Positions 1 to 6,368 of a stretch of 8,419 nt of DNA are shown piece by piece (position 1 is the first letter of the stretch; each line of letters opens with the position of its first letter). The stretch comes from an uncultured Bacteroidales bacterium (GTDB lineage Bacteria; Bacteroidota; Bacteroidia; Bacteroidales; Paludibacteraceae). Both the position numbers and the translations under genes were made by a program. Location: positions 1 through 8,419 of the forward strand of contig CALDPN010000200.1 in NCBI GenBank assembly GCA_937911235.1, read 5' to 3'. The notes under the pieces are model-generated. The model did not search any database and was not told the origin of the DNA. It saw nothing but the letters and a program-made list of their open reading frames with translations.

Positions 1-1
1 A

Positions 2-373
2 CACCCACCATATTTGGATATTGTAAAATTTACAGATGATGAACGTGATCTTTCTAATATTGCAGATGTTGATATATTTGTGGAAAGGTTAATTATCGCT
101 ATTGATAATGGTTTTAGATATTTAAAGAAAAATGGATATTTCGCAATAATAGCTGGAGATGTTTATAAAAATAGTGAAGTTGTTCCATTGGCATTTAGAA
201 TTATGGATTCTATAAAAAAGAATTTTAAAGTTAAAATGAAAGGTATTATAATAAAAAATATAGAAGGGAATAGAGGGAAATTGGGAGTGCAAGATATTTG
301 GAAATATAGAGCTTTACGTAGTGATTATTTTTTATTCAAACACGAATATATTTTTGTATTTAAAAAACTTTAA
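2..373 (+). CDS. DNA methyltransferase (N4-cytosine/N6-adenine type), 3' part only
   Basis: This is the C-terminal 123 residues of a DNA amino-methyltransferase; the 5' end lies outside the window. The reading frame is open from the first bases, so the TTG at 14 is not a real start. The visible protein begins HPPYLDIVKF, which matches the catalytic motif IV (D/N/S/H-PPY) of N4C/N6A methylases. It is followed by a DLSN segment, an IIAGDVYK strand, a GNRGK segment and the closing KHEYIFVFKK, an order I associate with a stand-alone DNA methylase family (Pfam N6_N4_Mtase type). The enzyme would transfer a methyl group from S-adenosylmethionine to a base in a specific site. Which base and which site cannot be read here, and the SAM-binding motif I is not visible. 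The next gene starts 3 bp after the stop, so they are surely co-transcribed. The DNA is very AT-rich, like the three following genes. Confidence 0.85.
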   Translation, partial: HPPYLDIVKFTDDERDLSNIADVDIFVERLIIAIDNGFRYLKKNGYFAIIAGDVYKNSEVVPLAFRIMDSIKKNFKVKMKGIIIKNIEGNRGKLGVQDIWKYRALRSDYFLFKHEYIFVFKKL

Positions 374-376
374 GCT

Positions 377-1051
377 ATGACAAAAACAGAATTATTTATT
401 GAATTAGCAAATCCAAATGAGCAAGGTGAAAGTAGATGGGTTTTTGTTAATGAATTTATTGGGAAGTATTCTGATTTACAATTAGGTAATGGTGGAAGTT
501 GGTGTCGTAGAAGTTCTGCTTTGGCAAAAAAATATGTTGTAAAGTTTGATAAGACAAAGACGAATGGGAATTCTATAGATGCGATAAAATTATGTGGATA
601 TAATAAAGAAGAAACATTTAGTCAAAATATACGTAAAGATATTAAGGATTATTATAAAAATGAACGTTGTGTAATGCTTGGTGTATGTGGTACTTCAGAG
701 AATACGAAAATAGAGGTAGATCATAAAGACGGAAGAAAGGATGATTGGCGTATTTCTAACTCACAAACTCAACGTCTTGAAGATTTTCAACCTTTATGTA
801 AAGCAGCAAATGATGTAAAGCGACAAATTTGTAAAGATTGTAAACAAACTGGTAAGAGGTGGGATGCAAAATATATAAAGGGTAATCCATATTCGTATTA
901 TGAAGGTGATGAGATGTATTCAGAAGAATTAGGTTGTGTAGGCTGTTATCAATATGATCCTGTTGAATATAGAAAAAGATGTGTACTTAGAATATCAAAG
1001 GAAGCTTCAGAACACACAGTAGAGTTTATTATGGAAAAATTATATAAGTAG
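377..1051 (+). CDS. HNH restriction endonuclease, NlaIII/IceA1-like
   Basis: This 224-residue protein is probably a type II restriction enzyme of the beta-beta-alpha-metal (HNH) fold. The core is seen at residues 112-150: IEVDHKDGRK (H116 as general base, D115 metal-side) followed by FQPLCKAANDVKRQ (N145, K148). Two CxxC pairs, C152/C155 and C187/C190, probably bind a structural zinc ion. The N-terminal segments KTELFIELANPNEQG and LQLGNGGSWCRR and the ending GCVGCYQYDPVEYRKRC resemble R.NlaIII (CATG) and Helicobacter IceA1 as I remember them, and the length is close to their roughly 230 residues. Specificity for CATG is therefore inferred, supported by the M.NlaIII-like methylase two genes downstream. 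The ATG lies 3 bp after the preceding methylase stop and has no Shine-Dalgarno site, as is usual in Bacteroidota. I am confident of the HNH family, less so of the exact site. Confidence 0.82.
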   Translation: MTKTELFIELANPNEQGESRWVFVNEFIGKYSDLQLGNGGSWCRRSSALAKKYVVKFDKTKTNGNSIDAIKLCGYNKEETFSQNIRKDIKDYYKNERCVMLGVCGTSENTKIEVDHKDGRKDDWRISNSQTQRLEDFQPLCKAANDVKRQICKDCKQTGKRWDAKYIKGNPYSYYEGDEMYSEELGCVGCYQYDPVEYRKRCVLRISKEASEHTVEFIMEKLYK

Positions 1052-1065
1052 AATAAAGTATACCT

Positions 1066-2223
1066 ATGACTACACATGTTTTTATCGTTGATGAAAGAAC
1101 TTTTAAGGTTCATCTTGAATATATGTTTGTAGGAACTGGTTCTGGCGAGAAAAAAGTTGATTTCAATAATAATAAGGAATCAGAGTTGCATTTTACTCAA
1201 GAGAATGGATTAGTTTCTATGATGTCTGATTTTAGTAGGGTAAGAATAGATGATTATGTAATATTTTATGTGCAAGCATCTAATGGTAAGGAAGGTAAGT
1301 TTTTTGGTGTATATCAAATTAGTAGTAAGCCTTTTTATGAAGATGGTTCAGAAGAAGAGACTAATAAACAATATTTAAAATGTGAGTTAGCCAAAAACTT
1401 AACTTTTAGAGCATTGATAAAACCATATAAAGTATATGCTTATGGGGTTACAGAATGGGAGGCTCTAGATGAAATTAAGAATATAAATTCTCCAAGTCAA
1501 ATGTTATGGAGTCTGATTTATAGAAAGTTAAAGGGGAATAGAGGTAATACCATGATTACAATATATGAATCAGAACGACTTTTTAATTTAATTAGTATAA
1601 AAAATAATAATAACGTCATTCCTCAACAAGGTAGTTATACTTATAAAGATGGGAAGGTTGAAGCGTCTTTGGAACAACAAAAGAACTATAACGGTAATAT
1701 AAATGAATATTTCAATATATTGCCAAGATTAAAACATAAAAAAGATAAAGGTCAAGCGTATGAATCTCATTTGCAAATGTATATAATGCAGAATATAGAT
1801 AGTAATAAATCATTAAATGATGCTTTAAGTATAAATAATAATAAAATAGAATGGATAGGTAATGAGGTCTCTTGTGGTGTTGGAATGCAAAGAATTGATG
1901 TGATGTTGTCTGTTTATGTTGATGATACAGAAAGGCATATTGTTCCAATAGAATTAAAAGCAGTGCCTGTTTCTTCTAATAATACATATCAAATTTCACG
2001 ATATGTAGACTGGATAGAGCAGTATTATGTGCCTAATCGTCCAAGTACTATACGACCTGTATTGATATGTCCCAAAACGGGATGTGAACTTACAGAAGAA
2101 ATAATAAGATCTTTTGAAGAATTTAATGATAAATTGACAGGTAGATGTCTTCCGTTAGAATATATAGAATTTGAAGTTAAGGAAGATAAGTTAAGTTTTG
2201 AAAATATAAAATATATAAAATGA
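1066..2223 (+). CDS. PUA/EVE-like plus NucS-like PD-(D/E)xK nuclease
   Basis: This 385-residue protein appears to have two parts. Residues about 3-130 (HVFIVDERTF, then SDFSRVRIDDYVIFYVQ, then GKFFGVYQISSKPFY) have the strand pattern of PUA/EVE/YTH-like folds, which in other proteins read modified bases. Residues about 225-340 look like a NucS/DUF91-type nuclease. They show YESHLQ with E235, RIDVML with D278, IPIELKA with E296 and K298, and YQISRYV with Q309 and R312, matching the PD-(D/E)xK plus QxxRY arrangement. The central part (170-220) is asparagine-rich and probably a linker. It lies 14 bp after the HNH gene, and its stop overlaps the next start (ATGA at 2220-2223), so it belongs to the restriction operon. 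It could be a second, modification-dependent nuclease, the partner of the upstream methylase, or a Vsr-like repair helper. The sequence alone does not decide. The nuclease call is firmer than the EVE-like one. Confidence 0.72.
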   Translation: MTTHVFIVDERTFKVHLEYMFVGTGSGEKKVDFNNNKESELHFTQENGLVSMMSDFSRVRIDDYVIFYVQASNGKEGKFFGVYQISSKPFYEDGSEEETNKQYLKCELAKNLTFRALIKPYKVYAYGVTEWEALDEIKNINSPSQMLWSLIYRKLKGNRGNTMITIYESERLFNLISIKNNNNVIPQQGSYTYKDGKVEASLEQQKNYNGNINEYFNILPRLKHKKDKGQAYESHLQMYIMQNIDSNKSLNDALSINNNKIEWIGNEVSCGVGMQRIDVMLSVYVDDTERHIVPIELKAVPVSSNNTYQISRYVDWIEQYYVPNRPSTIRPVLICPKTGCELTEEIIRSFEEFNDKLTGRCLPLEYIEFEVKEDKLSFENIKYIK

Positions 2224-3221
2224 ATTATATAGGTTCAAAATATTCTCTTCTAAATTTTATTGATAATACAATTAGAACTGTTGTTAGTTCAGATTTATCA
2301 AATCTTGTTTTTTGTGATATTTTTGCAGGAACAGGTGTTGTTGGTCGTCATTTTAAAACAAAGGTAAGTAAAGTTATATCTAATGATTTAGAGTATTATA
2401 GTTATGCCCTTAATAAAAATTATATAGGGAATCATATAGAAATTAAGGGTAAAGATGAATATATTGATAAATTAAATGCCTTAGAAGGAATTGACGATGG
2501 ATTTATATATAGTCAATATTGTATAGGAGGAGGAAACGAACGTCAATATTTCTCTGATGATAATGGGAAAAAGATAGATGCAATTCGAACTACAATAGAA
2601 AATTGGAAAGAGAAAAAAGAAATTTCAGAAGATTTGTATTATTTTTTACTTTGTAGTTTAATTGAAAGTGCTGATAAGTTAGCAAATACAGCATCTGTAT
2701 ATGGTGCTTTCCTTAAAAAAATAAAGAAATCCGCTCAAAAGGAATTAGTGCTGAGGCCTGCTTATTTTCAATTAAATTCTAATTCGCACGAAGTTTATAA
2801 TGAAGATGCCAATGAATTAATAAATAAAATAGAAGGAGATATTTTATATTTAGATCCTCCTTATAATTCTAGGCAATATGGGGCTAATTACCACTTATTA
2901 AATACGATAGCCGAATATAAATCATTTATTCCTAAGGGGAAGACTGGATTACGTGAGTATAATAAATCAAACTATTGTAGTAAAATTACGGTAGAAAGTT
3001 CATTTGAAGAATTAGTACGTAATGCTAAATTTAAATACATAATATTATCTTATAATAATGAAGGTTTAATGTCTATTGATAGAATAAAAGAAATAATGTC
3101 TCAATATGGACATTATCAAGTTTTTCAACAAGAGTATCATAGATTTAAAGCGGATAAAACAGAAAATAGAAAACATTTAGCAGATAAAACAATAGAGTAT
3201 CTTCATGTTTTAATTAAATAA
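2220..3221 (+). CDS. D12-class DNA adenine N6-methyltransferase, M.NlaIII-like
   Basis: This complete 333-residue adenine methylase of the Dam/D12 (alpha) class would methylate adenine in the site cut by its partner nuclease, using S-adenosylmethionine. Motif X is at the very start (MNYIGSK, residues 1-7), motif I is DIFAGTGVVG (33-42), and the catalytic motif IV is YLDPPYNSRQYG (210-221). SYNNEG (277-282) and a C-terminal HRFKADK segment follow. A long middle section (about 75-200) between motifs I and IV probably carries target recognition. The start sequence and length resemble M.NlaIII and M.HpyI, which protect CATG; this is recalled, not searched. The start codon overlaps the preceding stop by 4 bp (ATGA), which indicates translational coupling. 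Having nuclease genes upstream of their protecting methylase within one transcript is notable. The class assignment is very secure; the CATG specificity is inferred. Confidence 0.9.
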   Translation: MNYIGSKYSLLNFIDNTIRTVVSSDLSNLVFCDIFAGTGVVGRHFKTKVSKVISNDLEYYSYALNKNYIGNHIEIKGKDEYIDKLNALEGIDDGFIYSQYCIGGGNERQYFSDDNGKKIDAIRTTIENWKEKKEISEDLYYFLLCSLIESADKLANTASVYGAFLKKIKKSAQKELVLRPAYFQLNSNSHEVYNEDANELINKIEGDILYLDPPYNSRQYGANYHLLNTIAEYKSFIPKGKTGLREYNKSNYCSKITVESSFEELVRNAKFKYIILSYNNEGLMSIDRIKEIMSQYGHYQVFQQEYHRFKADKTENRKHLADKTIEYLHVLIK

Positions 3222-3229
3222 TAGCAATT

Positions 3230-3622
3230 TTACAAAATATCCCAATCAGGGATTTCAGGAAGATACTCGTATGAGAGGTCGGTGTAGTTGATATGGCAAC
3301 AGATGATTTGGTTGCCGTTGCAAAGAATAATGTACGGCACGTGTAGGCGAGTGTTGTATCGCAAAGCTTGATTGACAACCTCTTGAGTGATATTTACAGT
3401 GGGAGCTTTGTATTCGATAAGGATACGAGGCTCTCCTTTTTTGTATACAATAGTGTCACAACGTTGCGATAGGCCATTGATGTTGAGTGTACATTCGTTG
3501 GCAATTGCCACAGTAGGGTATTGTTTTTCGCCTGTTAAGTATGCACAAAACCATTGACGCACCTTTTCTTCTGGTGTGGCAGCAACATATTTACGGCGGT
3601 ATGGGTCAAAGATTTTTTCCAT
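3230..3622 (-). CDS. small HsdR N-terminal-domain protein (PD-(D/E)xK)
   Basis: This 130-residue protein consists almost entirely of the HsdR_N nuclease-like domain found at the N-terminus of type I restriction subunits, but with no helicase. The motif residues are E19 in TPEEKVRQ, D56 in QRCDTIVYKKG, E70 and K72 in IEYKAP, and Q85 with R88-Y89 in NQALRYN, so a metal-dependent nuclease site seems intact. Its real role is unknown to me. From memory, such proteins commonly lie next to holA in Bacteroidales, which suggests a housekeeping rather than a defence role. I start it at ATG 3622. The frame stays open to a TTG at 3631, but that TTG lies inside the promoter -7 element, so it is unlikely to be transcribed. 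It converges on the upstream methylase with only 8 bp between their stops. Base composition is clearly more balanced than in the restriction cluster. Confidence 0.82.
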   Translation of the reverse strand: MEKIFDPYRRKYVAATPEEKVRQWFCAYLTGEKQYPTVAIANECTLNINGLSQRCDTIVYKKGEPRILIEYKAPTVNITQEVVNQALRYNTRLHVPYIILCNGNQIICCHINYTDLSYEYLPEIPDWDIL

Positions 3623-3628
3623 ATTTTG

Positions 3629-3636
3629 CAAATATA
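3629..3636 (-). promoter_or_regulatory. -7 promoter element of the HsdR_N gene
   Basis: Read on the minus strand the element is TATATTTG, an exact match to the Bacteroidota -7 consensus TAnnTTTG. It ends 6 bases before ATG 3622, so transcription should start at or next to the start codon, giving a leaderless or nearly leaderless mRNA. No clear TTTG -33 element is seen; that position falls in the heptamer repeats. Confidence 0.6.
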
Positions 3637-3642
3637 GAAAAA

Positions 3643-3675
3643 AGTTAGCAGTTAGGAGTTAGGAGTTAGGAGTTA
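3643..3675. repeat. 7-bp direct repeat array in the divergent promoter region
   Basis: About 4.7 tandem copies of AGTTAGG are seen: 3643-3649 (last base C instead of G), 3650-3656, 3657-3663, 3664-3670, and a partial AGTTA at 3671-3675. The array fills the space between two divergent -7 elements and covers the place where both -33 elements should be. It may bind a regulator as direct repeats, or be a slippage-prone array. Confidence 0.85.
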
Positions 3676-3680
3676 TTTAC

Positions 3681-3688
3681 TATCTTTG
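3681..3688 (+). promoter_or_regulatory. -7 promoter element of holA
   Basis: TATCTTTG matches the Bacteroidota -7 consensus TAnnTTTG exactly and ends 4 bases before the holA ATG at 3693. The transcript should therefore begin at about the start codon (leaderless). This mirrors the arrangement on the other strand for the HsdR_N gene. No good -33 match is present. Confidence 0.65.
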
Positions 3689-3692
3689 TGGT

Positions 3693-4724
3693 ATGGCAAA
3701 AACAACAAGTGGTATAACATTCGCGTCTTTGATGCAACAATTGCAGTTGCGTCAGTATGCTCCTATTTATCTATTAATGGGCGATGAGTCTTATTATATA
3801 GATAAGGTAGTGGAGTTTATGGAAAACAACATTCTAAATGAGGCAGATAGGGAGTTTAATCAAATAATTCACTACGCCAACGACAAAACAGAGGCAAATG
3901 TAGACCTTGTGAGTGCCGTGATAAACGAGGCTCGCCGCTATCCAATGATGGGTGATAAGCAGGTGATTTTCCTACGTGAATGCCAAAGTTTAGACAAAAA
4001 GAACTTGTTTGACAAACTTGCGCTTTATCTAGAAAATCCTCAACCTACATCTATCGTGGTGTTGACCTACAAACATGGCTCTGCCGACAGAAGAAAAAAA
4101 TGGGTGCAAGCAGTGGAAAAGGTAGGAGTGGTGTTTGAAAGTAAAAAACTTTATGAAAATGAGGTTTCTGTTTTCATTGCTGATGCTGCAAAAAAGAACA
4201 ACCTAAAAATAACTGCAGATGCAAGCCGACTTCTTCTTGAACTTGTTGGAGCAGACCTTACACAAATAGAAAGCATAATGAAGAAGTTTAGCATTATGCT
4301 TACCAAAGACAAAACTATTACTCCAGAACTAGTGGAGCAAACCACTGACGTAAACAAGGATTATACTCCGTTTGAACTACTCGCAGCTCTGATTAATGGC
4401 GATGCGCGCAAGGCAAACAGAATTATTTTAAACACTTCTGCCAATATTGTGGCTATTATTGCCATACTATTCAACTATTTTTCAAACCTATTTATTTATG
4501 AGTATATGACAGACCACACACCAGCACACGTGGCGTCTGAACTGAAAATTAGTCCGTATAGGGTAAAGGAATTTGAGGCAGGGGCAAAGCGTTTCAACAA
4601 AATGAAGTGCTTCAAAATAATAGGTTATCTTCGTGAATATGATTGTAAATCGAAAGGTATTGGTTCTGCAGGAACTGCCGATGTAGATTTATTAAAAGAA
4701 TTAATATTTAAAATATTGAACTAA
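3693..4724 (+). CDS. holA: DNA polymerase III subunit delta
   Basis: This 343-residue protein is the delta subunit of the clamp loader, which opens the beta sliding clamp and loads it onto primed DNA at the replication fork, together with delta' and gamma/tau. The N-terminal signature APIYLLMGDESYYIDKVVEFM (residues 23-43) is typical of the family. Further family features are RRYPMMGDKQVIFLRE (about residues 85-100), the LLLELVGADLTQIESIMKKF helices of the middle domain, and the C-terminal collar-like helical part with FELLAALINGDARKA and HVASELKISPYRVKEF. The length is normal. The ATG is placed by the -7 element directly upstream. The stop overlaps the start of the next gene by one base (TAATG), so the two form an operon. 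Codon use and composition look like core genome, unlike the restriction cluster to the left. Confidence 0.93.
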   Translation: MAKTTSGITFASLMQQLQLRQYAPIYLLMGDESYYIDKVVEFMENNILNEADREFNQIIHYANDKTEANVDLVSAVINEARRYPMMGDKQVIFLRECQSLDKKNLFDKLALYLENPQPTSIVVLTYKHGSADRRKKWVQAVEKVGVVFESKKLYENEVSVFIADAAKKNNLKITADASRLLLELVGADLTQIESIMKKFSIMLTKDKTITPELVEQTTDVNKDYTPFELLAALINGDARKANRIILNTSANIVAIIAILFNYFSNLFIYEYMTDHTPAHVASELKISPYRVKEFEAGAKRFNKMKCFKIIGYLREYDCKSKGIGSAGTADVDLLKELIFKILN

Positions 4725-6091
4725 TGCTTAGCAATAATTCTTTCTTTTTTGTTGGTATAGCAGGCACAGGGATGAGTGCCATTGCACAATACCTAAAAGG
4801 AATTGGTAAGAGTGTGTCTGGGTCTGACCGTCTTTTCTCAAAAGACAAAAAACTAGATACTCAGGTGAAGTTTGAGGCAATGGGAATAGATTGTTATTTC
4901 CAAGATGGTAGTGGTATTACTTCGGAAACAGATATTGTGGTGGTTTCAACCGCCATTGAAGAAAGCAATGTGGAATACCAAAAAGCACTTTCGCTTGGCA
5001 TTAGAATAGTGAAGCGCTCTGCGCTGCTTGCTGCAATTTCAGAAAGCAAGAAAACTATTGCGGTGGGCGGTACTTCTGGTAAATCTACCACTACTGCTAT
5101 GATTTTCCATATACTTGAGTGTGCAGGCAAATCGCCTTCGCTTGTCACAGGTGCTGGGCTTAGTTCACTTCAAGAAAAAGGACTGCTTGGCAATGCTTGG
5201 AATGGCGATGGTGAGTATTTGGTGATTGAGGCAGATGAGTCTGACGGCTCAATTGTGTCTTACAAACCATATATTAGTGTGCTTCTAAATGTGGAACGCG
5301 ACCACAAAGAAGAAGATGAGCTTATGCAACTTTTCTCTACCTTTAAGGCAAACACCTCTCATGCTTTCATTGTGAATGCTGGCAATAAACTTGCAAAACA
5401 ACTTTCAAATGGCGCTGAGTGGCAGTTTGAGGCAGAAGGAGTGGCAGGTGAGTCTGGCTATGAGGCGTTTGGCTTTAGCCAAAATGGCTTTGAAATCTCT
5501 TTTGAACTAAACGGTATGCCTTGCAACGTGCCTCTTATTGGCAAACACAATATGGAAAACACCTTGGCCGCAGTAGCAGTTTGTAAGGAAGCAGGTGTAG
5601 AGGTGGCAGATGCTATCGAAGCAATGAAAACATTTAAAGGAATTTACCGTCGCACACAACTTCTTGGTCACAACAAGGAAAGAAATATCTACTTAATAGA
5701 CGATTTTGCGCACAATCCTTCTGAGGTGGCTGCTGCAATACGTGCTTGTCAACAAATTTGCCCTACTGTGATGGCATATTTTCAACCTCATGGTTTTGGT
5801 CCGCTTCGCTTTATGCACAAAGATTTGGCACTTGATGTGGATGCGGCACTACGTCCTTCCGACGTGTTCCTAATAGGTGATGTTTACTATGCTGGTGGCA
5901 CTGTGAACAAAGATATTTGCCCAAGCATTGTATCAGACGCCATGACTGGCAATGCAGTTTTCGTAGGCAACAAGGAGAATGCTTCTGCCTACATTGTAGA
6001 AAATATACAAGACAACACTGTGTTACTTGTAATGGGTGCCCGTGACCCGAACTTATCGGAGTTTGGTTTGCAAGTGTTTGGTCGTATTTGA
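4724..6091 (+). CDS. Mur ligase family protein, MurC/Mpl-like
   Basis: This 455-residue ATP-dependent amide ligase belongs to the Mur family, which adds amino acids or peptides to UDP-N-acetylmuramate in cell-wall synthesis or recycling. The N-terminal Rossmann domain starts FFVGIAGTGMSAIAQYL (8-24) with SGSDR at 32-36. The P-loop is GGTSGKSTTT (115-124). EADESDG (169-175) and NVERDHKEE (189-197) bind Mg/ATP, LIGKHNMENTLAA (271-283) is the central-domain hallmark, and DDFAHNPSEV (326-335) opens the C-terminal domain. It resembles MurC most, but the usual MurC FQPHRYTR motif is FQPHGFGPLRF here (353-363), and the loop DDYGHHP is DDFAHNP. I therefore call it a MurC-like paralogue or Mpl-type recycling ligase rather than the housekeeping murC. 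It overlaps holA by one base. A 16-bp repeat arm runs over its last codons and stop. Confidence 0.82.
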   Translation: MLSNNSFFFVGIAGTGMSAIAQYLKGIGKSVSGSDRLFSKDKKLDTQVKFEAMGIDCYFQDGSGITSETDIVVVSTAIEESNVEYQKALSLGIRIVKRSALLAAISESKKTIAVGGTSGKSTTTAMIFHILECAGKSPSLVTGAGLSSLQEKGLLGNAWNGDGEYLVIEADESDGSIVSYKPYISVLLNVERDHKEEDELMQLFSTFKANTSHAFIVNAGNKLAKQLSNGAEWQFEAEGVAGESGYEAFGFSQNGFEISFELNGMPCNVPLIGKHNMENTLAAVAVCKEAGVEVADAIEAMKTFKGIYRRTQLLGHNKERNIYLIDDFAHNPSEVAAAIRACQQICPTVMAYFQPHGFGPLRFMHKDLALDVDAALRPSDVFLIGDVYYAGGTVNKDICPSIVSDAMTGNAVFVGNKENASAYIVENIQDNTVLLVMGARDPNLSEFGLQVFGRI

Positions 6092-6203
6092 TTTAAAGGG
6101 TGCTTTTGGTGTTGCCCTCATCCTCAAAATCCTCATTTACGTTTAGTAAACTCCGGTTTTTCAGACTTCGGGCGCCTAAAAATCCCTCCTTTAAATCAAA
6201 TAC
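6084..6203. repeat. 120-bp imperfect palindrome with perfect 16-bp ends
   Basis: The left arm at 6084-6099 (GTATTTGATTTAAAGG) and the right arm at 6188-6203 (CCTTTAAATCAAATAC) are perfect inverse complements. Symmetry continues imperfectly inward to a central TTTAC-GTTTA-GTAAA (6136-6150), whose centre coincides with that of the outer arms. The left arm contains the last codons and TGA of the Mur ligase gene. As RNA it would fold into one long hairpin and could end transcription or protect the mRNA 3' end. The layout also fits a small non-coding MITE-like element, but I see no target-site duplication. Confidence 0.75.
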
Positions 6204-6239
6204 TAGGATATCATTGGACTTGTAATCAAATATTTATAG

Positions 6240-6247
6240 TATATTTG
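6240..6247 (+). promoter_or_regulatory. possible -7 promoter element in the intergenic region
   Basis: TATATTTG fits TAnnTTTG exactly. It is followed by an A/T-rich leader-like stretch and an ATG at 6271 that opens only an 18-codon frame running through the next hairpin. It may be a promoter for a non-coding transcript, for the downstream lipoprotein gene, or the relic of a lost gene start. The -33 element is weak (TTG at 6220-6222, with short spacing). Confidence 0.35.
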
Positions 6248-6278
6248 CAGTCGAATTTTAATAAAACATAATGAGTAG

Positions 6279-6298
6279 GGACGTAGCGTGCTGCGTCC
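6279..6298. repeat. GC-rich REP-like hairpin
   Basis: GGACGTAG (6279-6286) pairs with CTGCGTCC (6291-6298), giving an 8-bp stem with one G-T pair and a CGTG loop. It is followed by an A-rich run. The sequence GTAGGGACG...CGTCCGC resembles short palindromes that I remember as scattered between genes in Bacteroidales, so it is probably a repetitive extragenic palindrome. Confidence 0.65.
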
Positions 6299-6368
6299 GC
6301 AATTTAAAAAAAAGATATAAGATTTAAAATATAATACATATTTGATAGGCATAATGGTCATCGAAAAA

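Noticed and set aside
1712..1948. Minus-strand open frame of 78 codons
   Set aside because: It is antisense to the EVE/NucS-like gene, rich in Tyr, His and Leu as expected from AT-rich DNA read backwards, and has no family features.
3623..3631. Upstream TTG start for the HsdR_N protein
   Set aside because: The TTG lies within the -7 promoter element TATATTTG, so the mRNA should not contain it; ATG 3622 fits a leaderless start.
3643..3675. CRISPR-like array
   Set aside because: The units are 7 bp, directly adjacent and without spacers, so it is a simple tandem repeat.
4151..4357. Minus-strand open frame inside holA
   Set aside because: It is antisense to a well-supported gene, with serine-rich low-complexity translation and no start context.
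4894..5148. Minus-strand open frame inside the Mur ligase gene
   Set aside because: It overlaps the conserved P-loop region on the other strand; no recognisable protein features.
6271..6327. 18-codon frame starting with ATG (MSRDVACC...)
   Set aside because: It runs through the REP-like hairpin and is too short and unlike any peptide I know; probably chance or a relic of a lost gene start.
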